Positions 24,760 through 31,826 of a stretch of 64,000 nt of DNA are shown here, in pieces. Position 1 is the first letter of the stretch. Each line of letters starts with the position of its first letter. The stretch spans positions 677,520-741,519 of the forward strand of contig NZ_VEFS01000001.1 in NCBI RefSeq assembly GCF_007679045.1, written 5' to 3'. A program made the translations under genes and the position numbers. The notes under the pieces are model-generated. The model was not told the DNA's origin and made no database searches. It saw nothing but the letters and a program-made list of their open reading frames with translations. Source of the DNA: Microbacterium sp. BH-3-3-3. GTDB taxonomy: Bacteria > Actinomycetota > Actinomycetes > Actinomycetales > Microbacteriaceae.

Positions 24760-25467
24760 ATGGCAGTGACTCGACTCTGGCTCGTCCGGCATGGTGAAAG
24801 CGAAGGCAACGTCGCCGCTTCGAGGGCGGAACGCGAGGGATCCCCGGTGATCGCGCTCGACGAGCGCGATGCCGACGTCGAGCTCTCCCCCACCGGCCGA
24901 GAGCAGGCCGAGGCCCTCCGCACCTGGGTGGCGTCGCTCGACGCCCCGATCGACGAGTACTGGGTGTCGCCGTACCTCCGCGCACGGCAGACCCTCGCCC
25001 TCGCGGTCGGCGACGACCGAGCGGCGCTCGTCGACGAGAGGCTGCGAGACCGGGAGCTCGGCATCCTGGACCTGCTCACCTGGAAGGGCGTCGAAGAGCT
25101 CCACCCCGAAGAGGCGGCGCGGCGACGGCACCTCGGCAAGTACTACCACCGGCCACCGGGCGGAGAGTCGTGGGCCGACGTCGCGCTCCGACTCCGCTCG
25201 TTCCTCGGCGAGGCGCTCGACCGCCCCGGACCATCGGCTCTTGTCGTCGCGCACGACGCCGTCATCATGCTGATCCTGCACGTGCTGCTGCCCCTCGACG
25301 AGCCGAAGCTCATGGCCTTCGCCGCGACCCACACGGTGCGCAACGCGTCGGTGACCGAGCTCGTCCGCGACGACGAGGGCTGGAAGCTCGTGACCTTCTC
25401 GGCAGTTGATCATTTGCAGACCGAGGGCGCCGACGTCACCGTGCACGGAGGCGAAGACGATGCCTGA
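24760..25467 (+). CDS. Histidine phosphatase family protein
   Basis: A 235-residue phosphoglycerate-mutase-like phosphatase. The phospho-accepting His is in LVRHGESEGN (residues 8-17), Arg/Glu lie in the middle region RDRELGILD, and the second His is in VVAHDAV near residue 164. The ATG lies 6 nt after the hexamer TACCGT, again suggesting a leaderless start. An upstream ATG at 24724 is less likely. It overlaps the NAD(P)H-hydrate dehydratase gene by 8 bp. The substrate is unknown. Confidence 0.87.
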   Translation: MAVTRLWLVRHGESEGNVAASRAEREGSPVIALDERDADVELSPTGREQAEALRTWVASLDAPIDEYWVSPYLRARQTLALAVGDDRAALVDERLRDRELGILDLLTWKGVEELHPEEAARRRHLGKYYHRPPGGESWADVALRLRSFLGEALDRPGPSALVVAHDAVIMLILHVLLPLDEPKLMAFAATHTVRNASVTELVRDDEGWKLVTFSAVDHLQTEGADVTVHGGEDDA

Positions 25468-26284
25468 ACCCGTCACCCTCCAGCTTCTGCGCGAGTGGGG
25501 CGTGCCCGATGCCGGCGGCTCGAAGAAGTCGCGCGGCCAGGTCGTCGTGGTCGGCGGATCGCGCCGCTCCCCCGGCGGTCCCCTGCTGTCGGCCGAGGCG
25601 GCTCTGCGCGTCGGAGCCGGACGCGTCGGCATCGTTGCTCCCTCCGCGATCGTTGCGCAGCTCGGTCCGGCGATGCCCGAGGCCGGCATCTACGAGCTGC
25701 CCATCGGCTCCGATCCGGTCGACGACGACCTCCGTTCCGCTCTCGAGTCGGCGGATGCCGTGCTCCTCGGCCCCGGTTTCGATGATCCGGATGCCACCCG
25801 CGCGGCCCTCCATGCGGTGTCGGGTCCCGATGTGAGCCGGCTCGTGCTCGACGCGTTCGCACTCGGCATCCTGCCCTCGTTCGACCGCGATCTCCTCCCC
25901 GACGAGCTGATCATCAACGCCAACGAAGAGGAGGCCGAGCTGCTGCTCGAGCGCGACCTCGGCGACGACCGCGCCGCCGATACCCTCGAGATCGCCCGCC
26001 GCTACCGCGCCGTCGTGCACTGCTTTGGCACGGTCGCCACCCCCGACGGTCGCTGCTGGCAGGCCGAACCCGGCGGGTCGGGCCTGGGCACCGCGGGCAG
26101 CGGCGACGTGTTGTCGGGCACGATCGCCGGCTTCGCCGCTTTGGGGATGGATGCCGAGCAGGCGGCCGTCTGGGGCGGGTGGACCCACGCCCGCGCGGGC
26201 GACCGGCTGCAGGAACGGATTGGCATCGGTTTCCTCGCGCGCGACCTCATGCCCGAGCTGACGGCCGTCGTTCACGAGAGCTGA
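25460..26284 (+). CDS. nnrD: ADP/ATP-dependent NAD(P)H-hydrate dehydratase
   Basis: A 274-residue ribokinase-like protein that repairs hydrated NAD(P)H. Seen are the N-terminal KSRGQVVVVGGS, PGGPLLSAEAALRVGAGRV, a substrate loop with INANEEEAELL, and the catalytic GTAGSGDVLSGTIAG near residues 210-222. There is no N-terminal epimerase domain, so it is the stand-alone dehydratase form. ATG 25460 lies inside the end of the phosphatase gene. Its 3' end overlaps the convergent hydrolase gene by 13 bp. Confidence 0.92.
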   Translation: MPEPVTLQLLREWGVPDAGGSKKSRGQVVVVGGSRRSPGGPLLSAEAALRVGAGRVGIVAPSAIVAQLGPAMPEAGIYELPIGSDPVDDDLRSALESADAVLLGPGFDDPDATRAALHAVSGPDVSRLVLDAFALGILPSFDRDLLPDELIINANEEEAELLLERDLGDDRAADTLEIARRYRAVVHCFGTVATPDGRCWQAEPGGSGLGTAGSGDVLSGTIAGFAALGMDAEQAAVWGGWTHARAGDRLQERIGIGFLARDLMPELTAVVHES

Positions 26285-27030
26285 GGCAGCGCTCCTGCGA
26301 ACGCGCGGATGCGCTCGGCCGACTCGTGCGACGCAGTGAACTGCGCGAGGTGGTGATGGCCCGCGATTGCCGAGACCTCCGCCGTGGCGGCTCGCGCACC
26401 GAGCCGATCCGCCCACGACTGCTGAGCGATCGGATCGGCGCCTCCGCGCAGCACGAGCAGCGGAACGTCGAGCATTCCGACGCGATCCTCGATCGGATAC
26501 CGCAGCATGTGCCGCGCCTGCCGCGCGTACCAGATCGGTCCGCACCGCACGTAGTCGGTGAACACGATCATGTTCGGCCGGGGCGGCTCGAGTGCCGAGT
26601 CTCGCGCCAGCAACGCCGCTTGCCAGAGCAACCCGCGACGTCGACTGTCGGTCACCGGCCCGAACACCACCACCCCGCGCGCAAGGTCGGGGCGTCTGAT
26701 CGCCAGTTCAACGACCCACTGGCTCCCCATCGAGTGTCCGACGAGCACCGCGTCGCGAACGCCCATCTCGTCGAGCACGACGCCGAGGGCGTCGGCGACG
26801 ACCCGGATGCCGGACCCACGGCCCGGCTTCGGCAGACCACCGAAACCGGGAAGGTCGATCGAGTGCACCTCGGCATCCGTCGACAACTCCTCGTGCAGGG
26901 GCTTCAGGTAGCGGTGCGACATGCCGATGCCGTGAATGAGCACGTAGACCGGTCGCCCCGGCCGGCGGGTCGAGAACGAGCGGAAGGCGAGATCCCCGAC
27001 GATGTGGTCGGCGGTGTCGAGGTGGGGCAC
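26272..27030 (-). CDS. Alpha/beta hydrolase
   Basis: About 252 residues. The oxyanion motif is LIHGIGMSH, the nucleophile elbow GHSMG (Ser about 100), the acid Asp in RGGADPI and the catalytic His in GHHHLAQF. GTG 27030 is preferred because TACGGT lies 7 nt upstream on the minus strand (leaderless pattern); GTG 27039 is the alternative. The family covers esterases, lipases and C-C hydrolases, and the substrate is unknown. It is convergent with nnrD, with a 13-bp overlap of coding ends. Confidence 0.85.
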   Translation of the reverse strand: MPHLDTADHIVGDLAFRSFSTRRPGRPVYVLIHGIGMSHRYLKPLHEELSTDAEVHSIDLPGFGGLPKPGRGSGIRVVADALGVVLDEMGVRDAVLVGHSMGSQWVVELAIRRPDLARGVVVFGPVTDSRRRGLLWQAALLARDSALEPPRPNMIVFTDYVRCGPIWYARQARHMLRYPIEDRVGMLDVPLLVLRGGADPIAQQSWADRLGARAATAEVSAIAGHHHLAQFTASHESAERIRAFAGALPQLS

Positions 27031-27151
27031 GGGGGCCACCGTACGTCGGCCGGCGTCGGCGCAGGCGAGGGTTGCGATCGCTCCCCCGCCGGCGACACGA
27101 CCGCCCCTTGGTTGCGTCCGGTGCCGACGGACCGCGTGGGAGAGTGACGAC

Positions 27152-27754
27152 GTGAAACTGTATTCCGACTTCGCCGCGCAGCGCGCCCGTCAGATGACCG
27201 CCGACGTGGTCGCGCTCGCGCTCATCGCGATCAGCATCGCCACCGGCATCGTGGTGTTCTCGACGGTGAACCAGCTCGCGCAGTTCGGTGTGCAGATGCA
27301 GAACGCGGGCACCGACTTCCGCACGTCGATGACCGACGTCGGCACCCGACTGGGTGGGGTCCCGTTCATCGGCGAGGGGATCAGCGCTCCGTTCAGCACG
27401 GCGAGCTCGGCCGGCGATACCCTCGCGGCTGCCGGTCAGACCCAGCAAGACCTCGTTCTGCAGGCGGCCATCGCACTCGGGGTGGGCGTCGCCGCCCTCC
27501 CGATCCTCATCGTCCTGCTGGTGTGGCTCATCCCGCGCCTGCGCTTCATCTCACGCGCCACGCGCACCCGCGCGCTGATGCGGTCCGGGCTCAACACCGA
27601 CCTTCTCGCTCTGCGAGCACTCACTCATCAGAAGGCGGCAGTCATCTCGAAGATCGCTCCGGATGCCGTGGGAGCCTGGCGCCGCAGCGAGCCCGAGGTC
27701 ATGCAGCGCCTCGCCGGGCTGGAGCTGAGGTCGGTCGGCATCCGGGTTCGATAG
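27152..27754 (+). CDS. Hypothetical two-pass membrane protein
   Basis: 200 residues. Transmembrane segments lie at about 19-39 (VVALALIAISIATGIVVF) and 105-129 (AAIALGVGVAALPILIVLLVWLIP), with an extracellular loop of about 65 residues between them. A basic C-terminal cytoplasmic tail starts RLRFISRATRTRALM. GTG 27152 follows GGGAGAG. Not recognised; such small two-pass proteins are common in Actinobacteria. Confidence 0.75.
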   Translation: MKLYSDFAAQRARQMTADVVALALIAISIATGIVVFSTVNQLAQFGVQMQNAGTDFRTSMTDVGTRLGGVPFIGEGISAPFSTASSAGDTLAAAGQTQQDLVLQAAIALGVGVAALPILIVLLVWLIPRLRFISRATRTRALMRSGLNTDLLALRALTHQKAAVISKIAPDAVGAWRRSEPEVMQRLAGLELRSVGIRVR

Positions 27755-27889
27755 CAACCACGAGGGTCGCTGAGCAACCCGCTGAGAGCTCTGTCGCACC
27801 CGCGCCTCTCGCGCGTAGCATCGCCGGTACGCCGGAGTCCCTCCGCGGCATCCGGTCCCTCCGAACCGACGAGAACACGGGAGATCCAG

Positions 27890-28291
27890 ATGGACACGAT
27901 GGCGATGATGAAGTCGATGGACATGGGCGAGATGACCATGGACATGGATGCCATGCAGGAATGCATGCAGTCCCTCAACGCGTGCGCGATGGCCGCGGCC
28001 ATGTGCGCCGGCAGCGACATGATGCACGGCGCCGAGATGGCCACGTGCTGCGCCATGTGCTCGAACATGGTCGAGATGGCGCAGGCGACGATGCACATGA
28101 TGATGCGTCCGGCCGGCATGAACATGGACGTGATGAGCGCCATGATGACCGCCTGCATGACCATGGGCAAGGCGTGCGCCGCCGAGTGCCGCGCGCACGG
28201 CGACATGGACGAGATGTGCCGCTACTGCGCCATGGCCTGCGACGACATGGTCATGAAGTGCGAGGCCATGATGGCCTCGATGACCGCCTGA
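27890..28291 (+). CDS. Met/Cys-rich four-helix copper-storage-like protein (DUF326/Csp-like)
   Basis: 133 residues with about 38 Met and 13 Cys by my count. The Cys fall in short patterns along predicted helices: CMQSLNAC, TCCAMC, CMTMGKACAAEC, CRYCAMACDD. This matches the four-helix-bundle copper-binding DUF326/Csp family, in which Cys lining the bundle core bind many Cu(I) ions. The Met content is unusually high. There is no signal or Tat sequence, so it would be cytosolic (Csp3-like). GGGAGA precedes the ATG. A strong hairpin follows the stop. No copper regulator or exporter is adjacent. Confidence 0.82.
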   Translation: MDTMAMMKSMDMGEMTMDMDAMQECMQSLNACAMAAAMCAGSDMMHGAEMATCCAMCSNMVEMAQATMHMMMRPAGMNMDVMSAMMTACMTMGKACAAECRAHGDMDEMCRYCAMACDDMVMKCEAMMASMTA

Positions 28292-28302
28292 GTTCTCTTC
28301 TT

Positions 28303-28337
28303 CGCGCGGCCGCTGACGTTTCGTCGGCGGCCGCGCG
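28303..28337. terminator. Bidirectional hairpin terminator
   Basis: An 11-bp perfect outer stem (CGCGCGGCCGC and its complement) continues into GACG-TTT-CGTC, about 15 pairs in all. It lies between the stop codons of the convergent genes at 27890 and 28339. Confidence 0.75.
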
Positions 28338-28338
28338 G

Positions 28339-28596
28339 CTATGCGGTGCGCGCGGTCGTGAGGATCGCGGACGCGCTGAGCAGTTCGGCGACCGGGTGGT
28401 ACGCCACCGGCTCCCCTACCGCGATGTCGACGGCTGGGCCGACGATCCGCAGCTGCACGGTCGTGCCGTTCAGCAGCGCGACCGTCGCGGTCGAGCCGTC
28501 GGCGTCGAGGACGAGGCCGTCCCACCACGCAGACGGGTTCGAGGCTGCCATGCAGCGCTGGATCGGGTGGACTGTCGACGAGATCGTGCGGGACAT
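28339..28596 (-). CDS. Hypothetical small protein
   Basis: 85 residues: an N-terminal basic segment with HPIQRCMAASNPSAWW, then a small beta-rich part (LVLDADGSTATVALLNGTTVQLRIVG). Not recognised. ATG 28596 follows AGGTGA. Its first 24 codons recur as a 72-bp copy at 29431-29502, where the ATG is lost, so the neighbourhood has undergone duplication and decay. Confidence 0.6.
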   Translation of the reverse strand: MSRTISSTVHPIQRCMAASNPSAWWDGLVLDADGSTATVALLNGTTVQLRIVGPAVDIAVGEPVAYHPVAELLSASAILTTARTA

Positions 28597-28600
28597 GGCT
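28529..28600. repeat. 72-bp duplicated segment, copy 1
   Basis: Matches 29431-29502 at 67 of 72 positions in the same orientation. It covers the start codon and first 24 codons of the small gene at 28339-28596. Confidence 0.9.
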
Positions 28601-28720
28601 TCACCTGCCTTCGAAGTGGTTGATGTGATGAAGCTACGGGATGCCGTGGGGGCGGGCGATCTGGGGCGTAGCGGGGCGTAACACCGCGCTGCGCGTCCCA
28701 CCCGTCAGACGGCGCGAGGA

Positions 28721-28907
28721 CTATCGGGCCGCGTTGCTCGATGCAGTCCCCATGACCAGTTTGGCAGCGATCCCCGCCGGCATCGGGAACCGTGCGAGGA
28801 AAGTGACTCCCTCATTCGTCGCGTCGAAACGCGAAATGGTCTCGTTCGCCGGCTCGTAGAAGGTGTCACCCGGGCGGAGGATCGACTCCACTCCGTCGCC
28901 GACTCGA
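28721..28907 (-). pseudogene. Cupin-domain gene remnant (C-terminal end)
   Basis: The minus-strand frame ending at TAG 28721-28723 reads DRVGDGVESILRPGDTFYEP and onward to an Ala-Arg end. ILRPGDTFYEPANET is the second cupin motif region (PG-D-x-Y-x-P), but the usual His is replaced and no N-terminal half is present. The upstream ATG 28911 is in a different frame. It looks like the broken tail of a cupin gene. Confidence 0.5.
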
Positions 28908-29285
28908 TCATGGCGCGGGATGAGGAGCGGCGGGTGTGAAGGCGGCGATCGCAGCGCGCACGTCGGCAGCGAGCGCGGTCTTCTCGGGACCCGAGAGGAA
29001 CGCGGCCTCGACCCCTGCGAGTCCTACGGCCTGGAACTCCGGGACGCCCCAGCCGAACCACTCCTGGATGCGACGGAACTCCGCGCTGATGCACACCATG
29101 GAGATCAGGCGGTTGTCGGGGTTGATCGTGAGTGTGAAGCCGAGCTCTCGCAGCAGGTCGATCGGGTGGTTCTCGATTCCGTCGAGGACGGCCAGGGCGT
29201 TCGACGACACGCACACCTCGAGCGGAATCCGACGATCGATGACCCACTGTGCCGTGCGCCCCAGCGTCAGCTCGGCCGCCCACTT
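28908..29285 (-). pseudogene. Adenosine deaminase remnant (C-terminal third)
   Basis: The frame contains the C-terminal signature of adenosine deaminases: GRTAQWVIDRRIPLEVCVSS, then NHPIDLLRELGFTLTINPDN with RLIS (metal-Asp region normally TVNTDNRLMS), then FGWGVPEF and AFLSGPEKTAL. Everything N-terminal, including the HxH metal motif and catalytic Glu, is missing. Upstream of about 29285 the frame runs into unrelated sequence and the 72-bp duplicate. No start fits. It is therefore a truncated, non-functional gene. Confidence 0.72.
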
Positions 29286-29430
29286 CGACCGCACACTCCT
29301 CCAGCGCTGCCCCGCGGGTTCGTCTCTCTGGGTGCCCGCGCACGAGCTGTGGGCGCAGTAACGCGCCAGGAATAAACAGAGCGGCACGGATGCCGTGTGG
29401 GCATCGGACCCGGCATCTCTGAGCCACCGT

Positions 29431-29502
29431 GCAGACGGGTTCGAGGCTGCCGTACAGCGCTGAATCGGGTGGACTGTCGGCGAGATCGTGCGGGAAATGG
29501 CT
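29431..29502. repeat. 72-bp duplicated segment, copy 2
   Basis: A second copy of 28529-28600 with five differences. The position equivalent to the ATG of the small gene reads ATT, so this copy is not a gene start. It lies just upstream of the adenosine deaminase remnant. Confidence 0.9.
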
Positions 29503-29528
29503 GGTCGGCCGGCCGGCACCGTCCCCAC

Positions 29529-29915
29529 TCAGTTCTCTGGGTGTCGGCCCGTGCGGACGGTGTGTTCCTCGAACCACTGCTGGACTTCGCTGAGTGAGGG
29601 CGGATTCTCGCCAGCAACCGTCCGAACGAAGCGGTCGCCCTCGTCGGGGTTGGCGGTCGGGGTGTACCCATTGAAGTCGTAGAACACTGCGGTGAGGTAC
29701 CAGCTCAGCCGTTTGTTGCCGTCCAGGAGTGGATGGTTGTGGTTGATCGCGGTGAAGAGGACGGCGGCTTTGCGGTGGATGCCTTCGTGGACCTCTTCGC
29801 CGAACACCGGCATGGGGGCAGCGAGAGCAGAGAGTAGGCCGCCCCGGTCTCGGTAGTGGAAGCCTTTGTCCGCGATGAGCTCGTCGACGTCCTCGGGGTC
29901 GAGGTATTCGGTCAC
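29529..29915 (-). CDS. doc: Doc/Fic-family toxin (death-on-curing type)
   Basis: A 128-residue single Fic-fold protein of Doc size. The active loop is HPLLDGNKRLSW (the Fic motif HxFx[D/E]GNK[R], with Leu in place of Phe). EEVHEGIHRKAAVL lies upstream as in Doc. Doc toxins phosphorylate EF-Tu, which is established for the P1 protein; here it is inferred. The ATG overlaps the antitoxin stop codon by 4 bp, the usual toxin-antitoxin arrangement. Confidence 0.85.
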   Translation of the reverse strand: MTEYLDPEDVDELIADKGFHYRDRGGLLSALAAPMPVFGEEVHEGIHRKAAVLFTAINHNHPLLDGNKRLSWYLTAVFYDFNGYTPTANPDEGDRFVRTVAGENPPSLSEVQQWFEEHTVRTGRHPEN

Positions 29916-30115
29916 TGGGAGAGTCGGTCGAGCAGCTCGGCGTCTCGCTTGTCCACCTCGGCGATGGCGTCGCGGAACCGGCGGCGCCGCACGGCGCGTT
30001 CGTCCATGTGCAGGACTGCCTGCTCGATGACGCCGTTTTTGCTCATCTGCATCACGGCGGCAAGGTGCTCGAGGCGCGCTTCAGCCTCGTCTGACAAACG
30101 AACCGTCATAACCAT
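29912..30115 (-). CDS. Ribbon-helix-helix-like antitoxin
   Basis: 67 residues. The N-terminus TVRLSDEAEARLEHLAAVMQMSKNGVIEQAVL has the strand-helix-helix pattern of RHH repressors, followed by a basic and helical tail (RRRRFRDAIAEVDKRDAEL) likely to wrap the toxin. ATG 30115 follows AGAGGAGGA. A longer frame upstream lacks such a site. It precedes doc with a 4-bp overlap and probably represses the pair. It is not of the Phd/YefM fold by sequence. Confidence 0.78.
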   Translation of the reverse strand: MVMTVRLSDEAEARLEHLAAVMQMSKNGVIEQAVLHMDERAVRRRRFRDAIAEVDKRDAELLDRLSQ

Positions 30116-30275
30116 GGCGGCATCCTCCTCTGGTTGCATCATGATACCGCGCAGGGGCGAGCCGGAGGGCGTCAACAGTGAGGGCGTGGCACGGCCCATA
30201 GAGGTGACCAAGCTTGACTCATATGTCAGCCGCCCGCGCCGATTTCGCCGCGTCCTACCGGCCCCATCGTCCCGT

Positions 30276-30322
30276 GTAACGCCCACGTAAACTCCCCCTC
30301 TCCCACCCCGCCCGGCGGGGTG
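30276..30322. promoter_or_regulatory. Upstream region of nitrate operon: GTAAC repeat and hairpin
   Basis: GTAAC-N6-GTAAAC at 30276-30292 loosely resembles a GlnR box, the nitrogen regulator site of Actinobacteria. It is followed by the inverted repeat CACCCCGCCCGGCGGGGTG at 30304-30322. Further GTTACC and GGTAAT half-sites lie before the gene start at 30446. Assignment is tentative. Confidence 0.3.
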
Positions 30323-30445
30323 AGCCAGTCGTTACCTCCCCGCCCCCGACCGCGCCGTCCCGGGTAATGCCTCCTCCCTACGCTGGCGGCACGTCCCGCC
30401 CATGCGGGGCGCTGCACCTCCCCGCATCGCCCACCGGAGGACTCC

Positions 30446-31822
30446 GTGACCGTCACCGACCCGCGCCCCGAAACCGCTCAAGCGCCAGCCGCCGCAGCCC
30501 TCCAGCACCGCCCCGGCCGCTGGATCGACAACTGGAACCCCGAAGACACCACGCAGTGGAACACCGAAGGTAAGGCCATCGCCGCCCGCAACCTGCGGTG
30601 GTCGATCTTCGCCGAGTTCCTCGGGTTCGTCGTCTGGCAGCTGTGGTCGGTCGTCGTCGTCTCGCTGCCGGCGGCGGGCTTCCAGCTTTCGACCGGTGAG
30701 ATCTTCTGGCTCATCTCGATGCCGAGCCTCGTCGGCGCGACGCTGCGCATCCCCTACACGTTCATGGTTCCGCGCTTCGGCGGTCGCAACTGGACGATCG
30801 TCTCGGCCGGCCTCCTGCTCATCCCGAGCATCGGGCTCGCGATCGCGGTCAGCAACCCCGCGACCCCCTTCGGCGTCCTCCTGCTGATCGCAGCCCTCGC
30901 CGGCTTCGGCGGCGGCAACTTCGCCAGCTCGATGTCGAACATCACCTTCTTCTACCCGGCCGCCCAGAAGGGCTGGGCGCTCGGGCTCAACGCCGCCGGC
31001 GGCAACCTCGGCGCCTCGGTCGCCCAGTTCGTCGTCCCCATCGTCATCACCGTCGGCGCTGCCGCGACCCTCAACCTGCCCCTCGCAGGTCTCATCTGGG
31101 TGCCGCTGATCCTCGTCGCAATGGTCGGCGCCTCCCTCCGGATGGACAACCTCTCCGCAGCCAAGGCCGACATCGCGGCATCCCTCGCCGCTCTCAAAGA
31201 GCCGCACCTGTGGATCCTCGCGGTCCTCTACATCGGAACCTTCGGCTCGTTCATCGGCTTCGCGGGCGTCTTCCCGAAGCTGCTCGCCGACACGTTCCCC
31301 GACTTCAAGGGCATCGCGATCGGCACGGCGACCGTCACCCTCGCCTTCCTCGGCGCCCTCGTCGGCTCGCTCGCCCGGCCCTACGGCGGCAAGCTCGCCG
31401 ACCGCTTCGGCGGCACGGTCATCACGATCGGCGCATTCACGGTGATGGGCCTCGGCATCCTGAGCGTGATCCTCACCCTGCCGACGCAAAACTTCGCGAT
31501 CTTCCTGCTCTGCTTCCTCGTGCTGTTCGCGGCGGCGGGCATCGGCAACGGCTCGACCTATCGCATGATCCCGACGATCTTCGCCCTCCGCTCCAACGGC
31601 GGGATCGGCGCGCAGCGCAAGGCGGCTGCGGCCCTCGGCCTCATCTCGGCGATCGGCGCCTACGGCGGCTTCTTCATCCCGCAGGTGCTCGGATTCTCGA
31701 AGACCACGTTCGGCTCGTACGTCCCCGCCCTCGGCAGCTTCGTCGCCGCGTACGTGATCTTCCTCGCCCTCACCGCGGGCGTGTACCTGCGCATGTCGAC
31801 CAAGTCCGGCACTCGGATCTGA
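30446..31822 (+). CDS. narK: Nitrate/nitrite MFS transporter, NarK/NasA family
   Basis: A 458-residue, 12-helix nitrate/nitrite porter. The signature GGGNFASSMSNITFFYP (around residues 154-170) and the second nitrate signature AAGIGNGSTYRM (around 365-376) are present. GTG 30446 follows GGAGGA. It stands first in an operon with the nitrate reductase genes (4 bp to the next ORF), so its job is nitrate uptake for assimilation. The N-terminal 45 residues are cytosolic. Confidence 0.92.
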   Translation: MTVTDPRPETAQAPAAAALQHRPGRWIDNWNPEDTTQWNTEGKAIAARNLRWSIFAEFLGFVVWQLWSVVVVSLPAAGFQLSTGEIFWLISMPSLVGATLRIPYTFMVPRFGGRNWTIVSAGLLLIPSIGLAIAVSNPATPFGVLLLIAALAGFGGGNFASSMSNITFFYPAAQKGWALGLNAAGGNLGASVAQFVVPIVITVGAAATLNLPLAGLIWVPLILVAMVGASLRMDNLSAAKADIAASLAALKEPHLWILAVLYIGTFGSFIGFAGVFPKLLADTFPDFKGIAIGTATVTLAFLGALVGSLARPYGGKLADRFGGTVITIGAFTVMGLGILSVILTLPTQNFAIFLLCFLVLFAAAGIGNGSTYRMIPTIFALRSNGGIGAQRKAAAALGLISAIGAYGGFFIPQVLGFSKTTFGSYVPALGSFVAAYVIFLALTAGVYLRMSTKSGTRI

Positions 31823-31826
31823 CGCC

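Noticed and set aside
28705..28911. Frame starting at ATG 28911 (ATGA-coupled to the adenosine deaminase remnant) as a gene
   Set aside because: It has Ser/Arg-rich shadow composition; the neighbouring frame carries the recognisable cupin residues, but without start or N-terminus.
30115..30175. TTGACG and TATCAT as a promoter for the toxin-antitoxin pair
   Set aside because: The hexamers are 23 bp apart, too far for a standard promoter.
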